64,000 bases of DNA, from positions 54,012 through 118,011 of IMG/VR virus record IMGVR_UViG_3300047546_001659. The stretch is one strand, 5' to 3'. The notes under the pieces are model-generated. The model saw nothing but the letters and a program-made list of their open reading frames with translations. It did no database searches and was not told the DNA's origin. Every line of letters begins with the position of its first letter. The stretch's first letter is position 1. The DNA is from a virus. Both the position numbers and the translations under genes were made by a program. Positions 48,157 to 56,636 of the stretch are shown piece after piece.

Positions 48157-50834
48157 TTGTCTTTTACCTTGCCTACTTCTGATTTATTTCTTACTTTTTC
48201 TACTGCTTTATTTAATGTCATGGCACCCGCCGAAGTTTTATGGGGTGTTGGTTTTACACCTTTGATAATATCTGGACCCAATGATCTAAGCTTATTTACT
48301 TTGCCTACAAGTTCATCTGATATTTCGTTAACAACTTCTTCGTTGGTGCTCTTCCAACCACCACCTTTTGATTTATACCACTTTGCTGCCCAACCATTTG
48401 CATAAGCAGAAGGATACACATCAAACTTACTCTTTGCTAAAGCTTTAGCTTTTGACCAAAGAGATGGATTGGTAGGAGTATTCTTTTCTTCTAATTGCTC
48501 TATATCTTCTTTTACTTGTCTTCTAGATGCAACACGTGCAAAAAATTTAGCTTGTTTATTCTTTACTTCACTATGCTTTCTGAGATCATTAATGTCTTTA
48601 GAGAGATCATCAGCTTCTTTTTCTTTACCTTTAATGATTTTATTAGAATCAGGATCTGTAATTTTATTTAAATCTTTTACTTTTTGGTTAGCTTTTTCTC
48701 TAGAAATTTCTGATTGATCTAAAGAAGATTTTGCTGCTCTAACTATCAATTGAGTAGATACTTCTTTAATTTCAGTTTCTTCATTCTTTGGTTTCTTTTT
48801 TGCTTTCTGCATAGCAATAGCAATAGCAGCCTGTTGTGCCCAGTTTGTAGCTTCTGTTTTTACAAAGACCGGAGACTCACCTTTTCCTGATCTATCAGCA
48901 ACTGGATCTTCTCTTCTTTTTCTACGGGTGGCAGCTGCTCTATCTTCTTTATCCATAGCCTTAGCTTTTGCCATAGGAAGGCATTTTGGTTTACCTTCAC
49001 CTTCTTCTCTAGCACAAGGACCCTTAATGTTTCCTTTTGTATCCATACGGACCCATTTATCCTTAAACCATTTACGAAGATCTTCTGATACAACTAATTC
49101 TTCATTTTTCTTTTTCTGATTCATTATTTGATCTTGTGTATCAGAATCAGGTGTATCCATAGCGTCAGAGTTATTAGTGTGCATACCAACGTGTGATTTA
49201 ACAAGAGCCTTAATAATATTATCTCTTGTATCTGCATCAGCTATATTTTTATCCACATATTCACCACTTTCACCATCAGGATTGCCTGAAGTATAACCCA
49301 TACCTCTAACACCACCAACACCCGCTGAATTTACGGATTCATTTTTCTTTTCTTTTTCTTTTGCTTCTCTATCCAATATAGCTTGATAGTCTGCTGAATT
49401 TTGTTTTAAACGTTCAGCTGCATCAGACATACCTTTGAGTGGATCAGGTTTACCCATTCTTCTTGCAGCATCTGCAATCTTTTGTGCTGGTGATTTATAA
49501 CCTTTACCATATGCTTCTGATTTAAACATATCAGGTGTGTAATCATTTACATTAGGAAGTTTTGCAGTTGATTTTGATTTAAAATCAGGCATAGTAGCTT
49601 TAGGAAGCTTCACTTGTTGTTTCTTCAAATCGTTGGAAGGTGAAGACATATTGCTAGGAGGACCCTTACCAAACGTCATTTCAAAATCATCATCAAGAAT
49701 TTTTTTTACTACTGACTGCTGTCTATAAGGCTTATCAGATTCTTTTCTATCGGCATCATCTCTTGGGACAAGATCAATTTCTTTTCTATCTTGGCCTGAA
49801 CGAGGAACAGCTTCTCTATACTTACCAAATCTCTTATTAAATTCTGAATCTGTTGCTTCTTTTACTGATACATTAGGTTTAGTAGTTTTGGCAGGAGCAG
49901 GGGCGGTATTTTTACCAACTACCTTAGATGACTTAGGCTCACCAGGTGTAACATGTTTTGATAATGTCACAACTGTATCAGAACCATCTTCTCTAAATTT
50001 AGTTTCGTCATAATTGATATTTTCTTCTGCCATTACTTGATCATAGATTGATCCTATTTCTTCAAGCATTGCTTCCATAATAAATGAATCAAATTCATTA
50101 TCAACATCTTCTTTAATAGATTTAATATGGTCCATCATTTCTTTTGCATGTGGATGTAATGCTTTTGGAAGACCAGACTTAAATGCTATCATATTACCTG
50201 ATCTTGCATGTTCACGCATTTTTGTACCTGACATACCTTCGGCACCTTCTGCATCAGGATCTCTATGACCAGCCGATACCACACTTACTGTTTTAAAATT
50301 AAAGAGACCATGAGGACCTTTTTTACCATTATACTTGTTAATTAAAGAATGATATTCTTTTACTCTATCATCGCCTGCAACCATAGTAATATGCTGAATA
50401 CCGCTCTTATGAAGACGGGAAAGATGATGAAGAAGAGTAGGATGCTCAGAAGAAGAACTAGAAACATTAGTGCCTTCTCCAGCAATCTTTTTAAGATACT
50501 CAACTTTCTTTTCCTTTGGAAGTGGGTTCTTTGCATTACCTTCTGTATGAGAAGCAATGATATGGGCTTCAGCACCTTGTGACTTAGCAGTATCTTCTAC
50601 TTTATGAATTAATTTTTCATGGCCGATAGTTGGAGGATTGAAACGACCAAAAGCAAATACAGCTTTTTTTTCTTTAGCTTCCAACACAGGATTTAAAATG
50701 ATTTCATCGGGTTTATTACCAGTAGCAGTTCTACCCTTAGAAATAACATCCTTGACAATCTCTGTCTTACCTTTTTTTGCAGGTTTATTGTCAGGTCTTA
50801 ATGTGTTTTGTTGAGGATCGTTATATTCTGGCAT
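48153..50834 (-). CDS. Large modular head-region protein with HxGH-type nucleotidylyltransferase and DUF5872-like module
   Basis: 893 residues. Residues 57-240 are a nucleotidylyltransferase: 'AFGRFNPPTIGHEKLIHKVE' (61-80, first His of HxGH replaced by Thr69), 'VAGDDRV' (152-158) and 'SGTKMR' (202-207). The middle (250-600) is low-complexity and charged. Then 'EDLRKWFKDKWVRMDTKGN' with 'PCAREEGEGKPKCLP' resembles DUF5872, and 'NPSLWSKAKALAKSKFDVYP' with 'AYANGWAAKWYKSKGGGW' is another phage module. Modules are separated by repeated '[FV]K[ST]EA'-type sites like head-protease cuts. It may be a cleaved virion polyprotein. Confidence 0.75.
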   Translation of the reverse strand: MPEYNDPQQNTLRPDNKPAKKGKTEIVKDVISKGRTATGNKPDEIILNPVLEAKEKKAVFAFGRFNPPTIGHEKLIHKVEDTAKSQGAEAHIIASHTEGNAKNPLPKEKKVEYLKKIAGEGTNVSSSSSEHPTLLHHLSRLHKSGIQHITMVAGDDRVKEYHSLINKYNGKKGPHGLFNFKTVSVVSAGHRDPDAEGAEGMSGTKMREHARSGNMIAFKSGLPKALHPHAKEMMDHIKSIKEDVDNEFDSFIMEAMLEEIGSIYDQVMAEENINYDETKFREDGSDTVVTLSKHVTPGEPKSSKVVGKNTAPAPAKTTKPNVSVKEATDSEFNKRFGKYREAVPRSGQDRKEIDLVPRDDADRKESDKPYRQQSVVKKILDDDFEMTFGKGPPSNMSSPSNDLKKQQVKLPKATMPDFKSKSTAKLPNVNDYTPDMFKSEAYGKGYKSPAQKIADAARRMGKPDPLKGMSDAAERLKQNSADYQAILDREAKEKEKKNESVNSAGVGGVRGMGYTSGNPDGESGEYVDKNIADADTRDNIIKALVKSHVGMHTNNSDAMDTPDSDTQDQIMNQKKKNEELVVSEDLRKWFKDKWVRMDTKGNIKGPCAREEGEGKPKCLPMAKAKAMDKEDRAAATRRKRREDPVADRSGKGESPVFVKTEATNWAQQAAIAIAMQKAKKKPKNEETEIKEVSTQLIVRAAKSSLDQSEISREKANQKVKDLNKITDPDSNKIIKGKEKEADDLSKDINDLRKHSEVKNKQAKFFARVASRRQVKEDIEQLEEKNTPTNPSLWSKAKALAKSKFDVYPSAYANGWAAKWYKSKGGGWKSTNEEVVNEISDELVGKVNKLRSLGPDIIKGVKPTPHKTSAGAMTLNKAVEKVRNKSEVGKVKDK

Positions 50835-50857
50835 CTGTTTTCCTAGAGTTTATTTTA

Positions 50858-50865
50858 TATTTATT
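50858..50865 (-). promoter_or_regulatory. Late promoter element AATAAATA
   Basis: Minus strand AATAAATA 23 bases before the ATG of the modular protein gene (50834), the distance seen at other late genes here. Confidence 0.5.
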
Positions 50866-52171
50866 AAGTAATTTCTTCCCAGGTCATTGCCCCAATAGCA
50901 TCATTGCCGTTAGAAGCACTTGTAGCTGCTAGTGTAATAATTATGCCATTATTACTTGCAGCAAGTCCATCTCTTTCTAACTGATAGGCAAATAACTCAG
51001 CCCTTGAAAGATTAACTGTCGCCCCACCTGCACCTGCTGATACGTTAACATAACCTACTTGTGCATCTCTACCACCAGAAACTGCAGAAGCTGTAATATC
51101 ATATTCTACAGGTGAATCTGCAGCTGCAGATACCCAAGAAGCGCTTGTTAATGTCCCACCTATTATAATCTTATAACGATAACTTGTATTGTTAGTGACA
51201 CCAAAAAATTCTACATCTTTTAAAACAGCTAATGCATCTTTAAATGAATCTTTTAGTCTTATTGAAATTACAGGAGTAAATGTACCCGCAGTTGGTATAT
51301 CTTTAGGTGATGTAATTGGAATGCCAACACTTCTTGATTTACCTTCTAGTGTATAGCCGCCTTCGGACACAACAGTAGAGCAAATTTGTTTCATTTTAGA
51401 TGATGAAGCGGACGTACCGGTATTCTCTATTTCATAACGAACTGGCAATATAGCAGTAGTCATATATGTAGTCGTGTTCAAATTATCATTATGAAATATG
51501 TGTGCAGGAATCATTAAACCATCTACAACAAAACCACAACGAACATCACCAACGCCCAACCATTCAATATCCATCCAAAAAATATTTGCTTTAGTAATAT
51601 CTAAATTGCCGTGTTCAGGGCCACTAGATTGAGCTGATTGCCCAGATCCATCAAATTTATCCACATTCCAATTTGCTTGTGCCACTCTAGTTTCCACAAC
51701 AGAACCTGTAACATAACTTCTCTTAACTAGATAATTGCCTGTACCGTCATTTTCGAAGAAAATACCATTATAATAATTAAAGTAACCAACACGTTGTCTA
51801 ACGTTTGTCTTTTGTTGGTTCATTACAAACGTATTCATAATCAATAATGATTTGCCGGGTTGATATGCAAATACCCTTTTTGATTCTCTAATGACTTTAT
51901 CACCAGATGCAGTATTAACATTCATATCAACTACTGATTCGTTTGTTTGATAAACTGTATTAGAAGAACCAGTTGTGCTTGTAATAAATTTACCATTGTC
52001 TTGATAACGATGATAAGAATCAAATAGTGTCAATGGATTAGATACTCTGAGACGACCAAATGCATCAGCTCCAGTTCCTGTGGCAGTAAACCTGTTGCTA
52101 AGCATGCTGACTTCATAGATAGTAGTGCTATCTGCAAGAAATTTATTTGTATCTATACGATATTGAGCCAT
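50864..52171 (-). CDS. Virion structural protein
   Basis: 435 residues. 'FGRLRVSNPLTLFDSYHRYQ', 'SKRVFAYQPGKSLLIMNTFV', 'KTNVRQRVGYFNYYNGIFFE' and 'IEWLGVGDVRCGFVVDGL' are blocks of a conserved virion protein I recall from marine and N4-like phages. Mostly beta. The host of these proteins in the virion is not known to me. Starts 8 bases after the ligase-like gene. Confidence 0.7.
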   Translation of the reverse strand: MAQYRIDTNKFLADSTTIYEVSMLSNRFTATGTGADAFGRLRVSNPLTLFDSYHRYQDNGKFITSTTGSSNTVYQTNESVVDMNVNTASGDKVIRESKRVFAYQPGKSLLIMNTFVMNQQKTNVRQRVGYFNYYNGIFFENDGTGNYLVKRSYVTGSVVETRVAQANWNVDKFDGSGQSAQSSGPEHGNLDITKANIFWMDIEWLGVGDVRCGFVVDGLMIPAHIFHNDNLNTTTYMTTAILPVRYEIENTGTSASSSKMKQICSTVVSEGGYTLEGKSRSVGIPITSPKDIPTAGTFTPVISIRLKDSFKDALAVLKDVEFFGVTNNTSYRYKIIIGGTLTSASWVSAAADSPVEYDITASAVSGGRDAQVGYVNVSAGAGGATVNLSRAELFAYQLERDGLAASNNGIIITLAATSASNGNDAIGAMTWEEIT

Positions 52172-52179
52172 TACAAAAT

Positions 52180-53313
52180 TTATCCTCTTCCAAATCTAGG
52201 ATTGTTCAATATTGCTGTAGATACTTTTCTAGGAACTAATTTAGCAACAGGTCTTCCGCCTTTTTGAAGAACTACACCTTCACCGGCTGATTTCTTTCCA
52301 TCAATAGATGTTTCCATATCAGGATGATGAACACCTTTAAGAACATGTTCAGTTGCTTGTTCTAAATGATGATGAATATCTAAAGACTTTTGAAAATGTT
52401 CTGCATGCTTATCAACATGAGCAATCATAGCAGCATGTTGATCTCTTACTCTTTGTTGAGCGGCGGCAGTCTTTAACTTACCAGCTTTCTTCTCAGCAAC
52501 AGCCTTAAGATGATTCTTATATCCTTCAACAGTAGGCAAAGAGTTTCCGCGTGTTGTACTATTCATATAAGTTGTAAAATGAGTGACATGTTCAGGTGTC
52601 AAATGTTTTGTTGTATGCCCCTTAAGCAATTTCTCAGCAGCAGCCAAATGATGTTCGGTTGCTTTTCTATCTTCTGCAGAATAATGTTCAGGATCAGGTT
52701 TATGTTCATGTTCAGGAACAAATACATTTTCACTATGTCTCAAAGCTCCTTTTGATAAGGCAGAAGCAGTCTTACCATGAACTTCGGTATGAATAGCAAC
52801 ACCTAATGGTGCTTTTGTCTTTGCTTTATAAGTAATTCTGTTTGGTGTTGTTGCAATAGAACCACCTGACTTCTTTGTATGAGTATCAGAAGGGGTGTGC
52901 AATAGATCACCTTGAACATGATGACCCTTATTTACAATCTCATGACCATGTGCAAGAAGATGTTTAAGAGAGGCAGCATATTCAGGTGCATGACCGAAAT
53001 GTTTATCTACTTCTTCAGGAGTTCTGGCAACTACACCTCTTGCCCATCTATGCTTATCTGAAACAGCAATTCCCTTTTCATCATGAATGATATGAACAGA
53101 GGCACCACCATCAGTCTTCAAGGAAGCCTTAACTGAGCTAGGTTTGCCTTGTCTATGATTATGAAATTGCTTAATAAGATCTAGACCAAGCTTTGCATGT
53201 TTCGGATCTGCATAATGCAATTCTTTAGCATGAGTAAGGTGAGTTAAACCTTCTTCTTCAACAGATGAAGCAGGACGTGCTGCTTCGGTAATATAATTTA
53301 AAAATGTTTTCAT
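52180..53313 (-). CDS. Ligase/nucleotidyltransferase-like protein with capsid-targeting-like N-terminus
   Basis: 377 residues. 'MKTFLNYITEAARPASSVEE' looks like a capsid-targeting peptide with an ITE/A cut. Then ligase-family motifs in order: motif I 'LKTDGG' (Lys66), 'KHRWARG' (88-92), motif III-like 'VQGDLL' (133-138), IIIa-like 'GVAIHTEVHG' (171-180), motif IV 'EGVVL' (345-349) and motif V 'VAKLVP' (356-361). Motif IV and V are separated from IIIa by a long His-rich helical insert (190-335). It may seal or modify nucleic acid after ejection. I recall a T4-like family of unknown function with this look. Activity is inferred from motifs. Confidence 0.7.
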   Translation of the reverse strand: MKTFLNYITEAARPASSVEEEGLTHLTHAKELHYADPKHAKLGLDLIKQFHNHRQGKPSSVKASLKTDGGASVHIIHDEKGIAVSDKHRWARGVVARTPEEVDKHFGHAPEYAASLKHLLAHGHEIVNKGHHVQGDLLHTPSDTHTKKSGGSIATTPNRITYKAKTKAPLGVAIHTEVHGKTASALSKGALRHSENVFVPEHEHKPDPEHYSAEDRKATEHHLAAAEKLLKGHTTKHLTPEHVTHFTTYMNSTTRGNSLPTVEGYKNHLKAVAEKKAGKLKTAAAQQRVRDQHAAMIAHVDKHAEHFQKSLDIHHHLEQATEHVLKGVHHPDMETSIDGKKSAGEGVVLQKGGRPVAKLVPRKVSTAILNNPRFGRG

Positions 53314-54026
53314 CAGTAAAACTTACTAACTTTTCTTGAAGCCTGTGGACCAATTAAGACACGTGTTTTATTTACACCAAGATCAGATCTCTTTTGATCA
53401 CCTCTTGCATATACCATCATATGCATATCTTTAGGCACTTCACCACTCTTATAAACATGATTTGATTGTAAAATATAATGACCTTTTTTGCCGTTTGGAT
53501 GAGGAACCAATTTCATTGGACCTTGATGAATTTCATGAACATTATTTTCATGATGTGATTCATCTCCATGACCATGCCCATACATTGCTTTTTGAATAAA
53601 GCTCTTGTGTTCTGGATTAGAACTATCAAGTTTCATAGCAACTGTCTCACCTGATACACCCTCCGGATGTTTCTTCTTTAATACTGAAGCAAACTTCTTA
53701 ACAATCGGATGATCTTTAAATTTAGATACACCACCAAATTGTTGAAAGTCTTTTACAGAACTACCATCTTTATGGCTAATAAATCTTTGAGATTGGCCTG
53801 CTTTATTTTTAAGAACAAAGTCTGCTTTAGGAGTACCTGGTACTTTTTCTACAGTAGATACTTTTGCAGGACCGTGTTTTGTATGAATTGTAATTTCTTC
53901 TGATCCTGATTCTTTTTTAGCCTTTTCAATTTGACTATGAAGATCAGCTAAATGACCTTCTTCCTTTTGATAAGGATTTGAACCAGGCATTCTTCTTTCT
54001 GTTAAGAAATTTAAAAATGTTAGCAT
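53313..54026 (-). CDS. Head-cargo candidate, possible nuclease fold, with capsid-targeting-like N-terminus
   Basis: 237 residues. 'MLTFLNFLTERRMPGSNPYQ' again resembles a capsid-targeting peptide with LTE. The body has 'GTPKADFVLKNKAG', 'RFISHKDGSSVKDFQQFGGV' and 'KKFASVLKKKHPEGV'. The D-x(n)-HK pattern in 'KADFVL...FISHK' is like restriction-endonuclease folds, but I cannot confirm this. It overlaps the ligase-like gene by one base, so the two are co-made. Late promoter TATAAATA at 54053-54060. Confidence 0.6.
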   Translation of the reverse strand: MLTFLNFLTERRMPGSNPYQKEEGHLADLHSQIEKAKKESGSEEITIHTKHGPAKVSTVEKVPGTPKADFVLKNKAGQSQRFISHKDGSSVKDFQQFGGVSKFKDHPIVKKFASVLKKKHPEGVSGETVAMKLDSSNPEHKSFIQKAMYGHGHGDESHHENNVHEIHQGPMKLVPHPNGKKGHYILQSNHVYKSGEVPKDMHMMVYARGDQKRSDLGVNKTRVLIGPQASRKVSKFY

Positions 54027-54052
54027 TTGAAGATCCTTAGTTGTTTATTTCA

Positions 54053-54060
54053 TATTTATA
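54053..54060 (-). promoter_or_regulatory. Late promoter TATAAATA for head-cargo operon
   Basis: Minus strand exact TATAAATA ending 26 bases before the ATG at 54026, right after the terminator of the preceding gene. It likely starts a long late transcript through the 40-54 kb region. Confidence 0.7.
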
Positions 54061-54064
54061 GAAA

Positions 54065-54092
54065 TAAAAAAGAGGGCCTTTCAGCCCTCTTT
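54065..54092 (-). terminator. Rho-independent terminator
   Basis: Minus strand AAAGAGGGC (54092-54084), short loop, GCCCTCTTT (54077-54069), then T-run. It ends the 54111-54326 transcript just before the late promoter. Confidence 0.85.
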
Positions 54093-54110
54093 AATCCCAT
54101 TTAAAATAAA

Positions 54111-54326
54111 TCAAAGACCTATCATCTTAGAATTGTACGAGAATGAACCTTTGAAGTCTTTACGTAGCCATTCTTCAAGCAATTCAAATCGAAGAGCAGA
54201 ATCTTCTTCACCGGCACTTTCAAGATCTACCTTGGCCTTCTTACAAAACTCTACGAGAGATTTATAAGAAATCTTATCTGAATCTACCAGAGCTGCCTTG
54301 TGTGATTTACCTTGACGTTGAAACAT
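54111..54326 (-). CDS. Small hypothetical protein
   Basis: 71 residues from ATG 54326 with GGAGG nine bases before; an ATG at 54341 is part of that site. 'MFQRQGKSHKAALVDSDKIS', 'SLVEFCKKAKVDLESAGE', 'SALRFELLEEWLRKDFKGSF'. Single-gene early operon between promoter 54355-54383 and a terminator. No family recognised. Confidence 0.65.
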   Translation of the reverse strand: MFQRQGKSHKAALVDSDKISYKSLVEFCKKAKVDLESAGEEDSALRFELLEEWLRKDFKGSFSYNSKMIGL

Positions 54327-54354
54327 AAAAATAGCCTCCATTACTTATATTATT

Positions 54355-54383
54355 ATAATAGAGGCTATTTGATATTAAAGCAA
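54355..54383 (-). promoter_or_regulatory. Early promoter of the shared family
   Basis: Minus strand TTGCTT (54383-54378), 17-base spacer with AATATCAAATAG, TATTAT (54360-54355), followed by TAATGGAGG. Confidence 0.7.
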
Positions 54384-54391
54384 GTGACAAA

Positions 54392-55315
54392 TCAATTAAT
54401 TTGTGACAAAATCTTCTTTACTTCAGCTTTTTGGGCACTTGTAAGAGGAATATAGTCCAATGCCTCGGCATCTTTGTCATGGTTTAAGCCATAATCAAAG
54501 AACTTCTTTGCAATTGCAACAGCTGCAGCATCATCGTTTTGCTTGTGCATTACGATATATGAAGTAGCAACCATTGGCCAAGTTGTCTGAAATGCCTTAA
54601 GACCTGGTGATACTTTCTTACCATCTGTTCCAATCATATCAGCAACTTGTAGATTGTTTTGCTTAGCAAATGCATACTCAACATAACCAATTGAACCGTT
54701 AGTTTGGTAAACATTATTTGAAACACCATCGTTTCCTTTACCACCAATTGTGTTACCAGCCCACTCTACAGTTGAACCAAAACCATAGTTCTTCTTCCAA
54801 TCAGCATTTGCTTCTGAGAGAAACTTTGTAAAGTTCCAAGTTGTACCTGAACCGTCTGAACGACGAATCTTAATGATGCCAAGATCAGGAAGCTTTGCAC
54901 CTGGATTGATTTCTGCAATTTCTTTATCGTTCCATTTAGTAATTTTACCTGAATAAATCTTTGCTAAGATGTCAGCAGTAAGTGTAAGATGTTCTACATC
55001 TTTAAGATTAAAGATAGGAACGATACCACCAACAATCATAGGAAACTGTACTTGACCTTTCTTTTCAAGGTCTTCTGGCTTTACTGGAATATCAGTTGCA
55101 CCAAATATTACTGTCTTTGCATCAATCTGCTTGATACCTGCACCTGAACCAACTCCCTGATAATTTACAGCGTTGTTAGTTTCTTTCTTAAAGCTATCTG
55201 CCCACTTTACATAAATTGGTTGTGGAAAAGTAGCACCTGCACCATTAACTTCACCTGCAAAGGCTGAAGTAGCGATAAACATAGATCCGATTACGGCAAG
55301 AATGTTCTTTAACAT
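54392..55315 (-). CDS. pstS: Periplasmic phosphate-binding protein PstS
   Basis: 307 residues. Signal peptide MLKNILAVIGSMFIATSAFA, then 'GAGATFPQPIYVKWADSF', 'VNYQGVGSGAGIKQI', 'FGATDIPV', 'IRRSDGSGTTWNFTKFL' and 'GNDGVSNNV', the phosphate-binding loops of PstS. It feeds the host PstCAB transporter in the periplasm. pstS is a known auxiliary gene in marine T4-like phages. AGGAG lies before the ATG, and a candidate Pho box and promoter lie at 55362-55395. Confidence 0.96.
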   Translation of the reverse strand: MLKNILAVIGSMFIATSAFAGEVNGAGATFPQPIYVKWADSFKKETNNAVNYQGVGSGAGIKQIDAKTVIFGATDIPVKPEDLEKKGQVQFPMIVGGIVPIFNLKDVEHLTLTADILAKIYSGKITKWNDKEIAEINPGAKLPDLGIIKIRRSDGSGTTWNFTKFLSEANADWKKNYGFGSTVEWAGNTIGGKGNDGVSNNVYQTNGSIGYVEYAFAKQNNLQVADMIGTDGKKVSPGLKAFQTTWPMVATSYIVMHKQNDDAAAVAIAKKFFDYGLNHDKDAEALDYIPLTSAQKAEVKKILSQIN

Positions 55316-55333
55316 GTTAACTCCTGTGTTAAT

Positions 55334-55360
55334 AAAAAAGGACGGAATTTCTTCCGTCCC
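55334..55360 (-). terminator. Rho-independent terminator after the outer-membrane gene, inside the pstS leader
   Basis: Minus strand GGACGGAA (55359-55352), loop, TTCCGTCC (55347-55340), then TTTTTT (55339-55334). It ends transcripts from the upstream porin-like gene. The pstS promoter at 55362-55367 would start RNA inside the first arm and so avoid the hairpin. Confidence 0.85.
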
Positions 55361-55361
55361 T

Positions 55362-55395
55362 TATATAGATTTCTAATATGACAGTTTGATGAAAA
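55362..55395 (-). promoter_or_regulatory. Candidate Pho box and promoter of pstS
   Basis: Minus strand TTTTCAT (55395-55389), 4 bases, CTGTCAT (55384-55378), 10 bases, TATATA (55367-55362). Two 7-mers on an 11-base period with a -10 ten bases further match the layout of PhoB-activated promoters. The CTGTCAT half is exact, the other is degenerate. Confidence 0.55.
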
Positions 55396-55430
55396 ACACA
55401 TCAATTTGTCATAAAAATGTAAAATATTTT

Positions 55431-56075
55431 TTAGAAATTAAGTGCATAACCTACTGTTACTGAATCACCAGTAGCAGTCCAGCTCTTGTCATATGAACGA
55501 GCTGCTGAAATGTTTACTGATTGATCCTTAGCAAACTTGTAAGTCAAGCCTGTACCAACTTGTTGTGACTCATAACCGTAAGCTGCATCAAATGAGTTAC
55601 GATAACGATAGTTGGCAGCATTGATAACAATGTTATCAGTAAGGCTATAGTCCATACCTGCACGAAGTGCATAGTAGCCATAATTGGCACCACTGGTGAA
55701 TCTTTGACCAATGCCTGCACCAGCCTTAGCAGTGAAACCAGCAAAAACTGGAAGCTTATAGCCAGCTTGTGCTTCAATAGTCTGCTTCAATGCTCCAGCA
55801 TCAGCAGCCTGTGATGTTCCAGCCGCAACTCCAGCTGAAAAACCACCGCCAAGATTACGTGAGTATGCTACAGAATAGTTAGTAGCAGTTGACTTGCTAT
55901 ATTCACCTGTGTTATAGTCGAAACCATATCCAGCTGAAATCGTATTGTCTGCAGATGCTGCAGGTGCTGCTGCGGCAGGAGCTGCAGGAGCGGCCTTCTT
56001 ATTAGGAAGGTCTGTAGCATATGCTCCGGTCGCAAAAGCAACAAAAGCAGCTGCAGTAATAAGTAGCTTCTTCAT
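55431..56075 (-). CDS. Outer-membrane beta-barrel protein (alphaproteobacterial Omp type)
   Basis: 214 residues. Signal peptide MKKLLITAAAFVAFATGAYA, then 'TDLPNKKAAPAAPAAAAPAA', a start typical of alphaproteobacterial outer-membrane proteins. Repeated amphipathic strands ('NTISAGYGFDYNTGEYS', 'TNYSVAYSRNL', 'QTIEAQAGYKLP') end in 'VTVGYALNF' with a C-terminal Phe, the BAM signal. A barrel of about 8-10 strands is likely. It may change surface receptors, superinfection or permeability. Probably acquired from a host. Confidence 0.85.
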   Translation of the reverse strand: MKKLLITAAAFVAFATGAYATDLPNKKAAPAAPAAAAPAASADNTISAGYGFDYNTGEYSKSTATNYSVAYSRNLGGGFSAGVAAGTSQAADAGALKQTIEAQAGYKLPVFAGFTAKAGAGIGQRFTSGANYGYYALRAGMDYSLTDNIVINAANYRYRNSFDAAYGYESQQVGTGLTYKFAKDQSVNISAARSYDKSWTATGDSVTVGYALNF

Positions 56076-56102
56076 TAATTACTCCTTGGTTAAAGTTAAG
56101 GG

Positions 56103-56588
56103 TTAGCCTTCAACAATTAAATTTTGTCCAGTGAGTTTTTCTTTTCTAGTCCACTGAACTACTAACCCGATTGCACGACCATGGGCTTCAATTTCCCAGG
56201 GCGTATCCCAGTAATCGACCTTTGCAGTATCAACAAGTTTACCGTTAAATTTATAAACTTTTGGTTTACTGTAAAGTTCGTAATACTCTCCTTTAGCCCA
56301 TTGCTTGACATGTACAAGCTCATGAGCTAAACTATTTAGCAAAAGAGATATCTTCTGATTAGGCTCCAATTGAATAGTAAATTCACGAGGATTGCGATGT
56401 GTGTCTTCCCAAACACAATTTCCATATGAATTACAGTCCTTAAAAAGATTCTTTTTAAAAACTACATCAATTTTCAGCTTATTTCTCATGTTTTCAGTAA
56501 AAAACTTTTTTAGAACAAAAGTTGATAAACTTTTAAGTTTTTTATAATCACTATTAGAAATTAATTTACTGTTTTTGAAATTAACCAT
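56103..56588 (-). CDS. SprT-like zinc metallopeptidase
   Basis: 161 residues. 'LNSLAHELVHVKQWAKGEYY' has the HExxH motif, and 'WDTPWEIEAHGRAIGL' the third ligand Glu. SprT-like domains are common in T4-like phages; they may cut DNA-protein crosslinks or host proteins. Behind early-type promoter 56608-56636 and GGAGG. Confidence 0.82.
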   Translation of the reverse strand: MVNFKNSKLISNSDYKKLKSLSTFVLKKFFTENMRNKLKIDVVFKKNLFKDCNSYGNCVWEDTHRNPREFTIQLEPNQKISLLLNSLAHELVHVKQWAKGEYYELYSKPKVYKFNGKLVDTAKVDYWDTPWEIEAHGRAIGLVVQWTRKEKLTGQNLIVEG

Positions 56589-56607
56589 AAAGTACCTCCA
56601 TTAATTA

Positions 56608-56636
56608 AATATAGTATACTTTTGATATTAAATCAA
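56608..56636 (-). promoter_or_regulatory. Early promoter of the shared family
   Basis: Minus strand TTGATT (56636-56631), 17-base spacer with AATATCAAAAG, TATATT (56613-56608), followed by TAATGGAGG and the SprT-like ATG. It overlaps the thyX stop. Confidence 0.7.
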
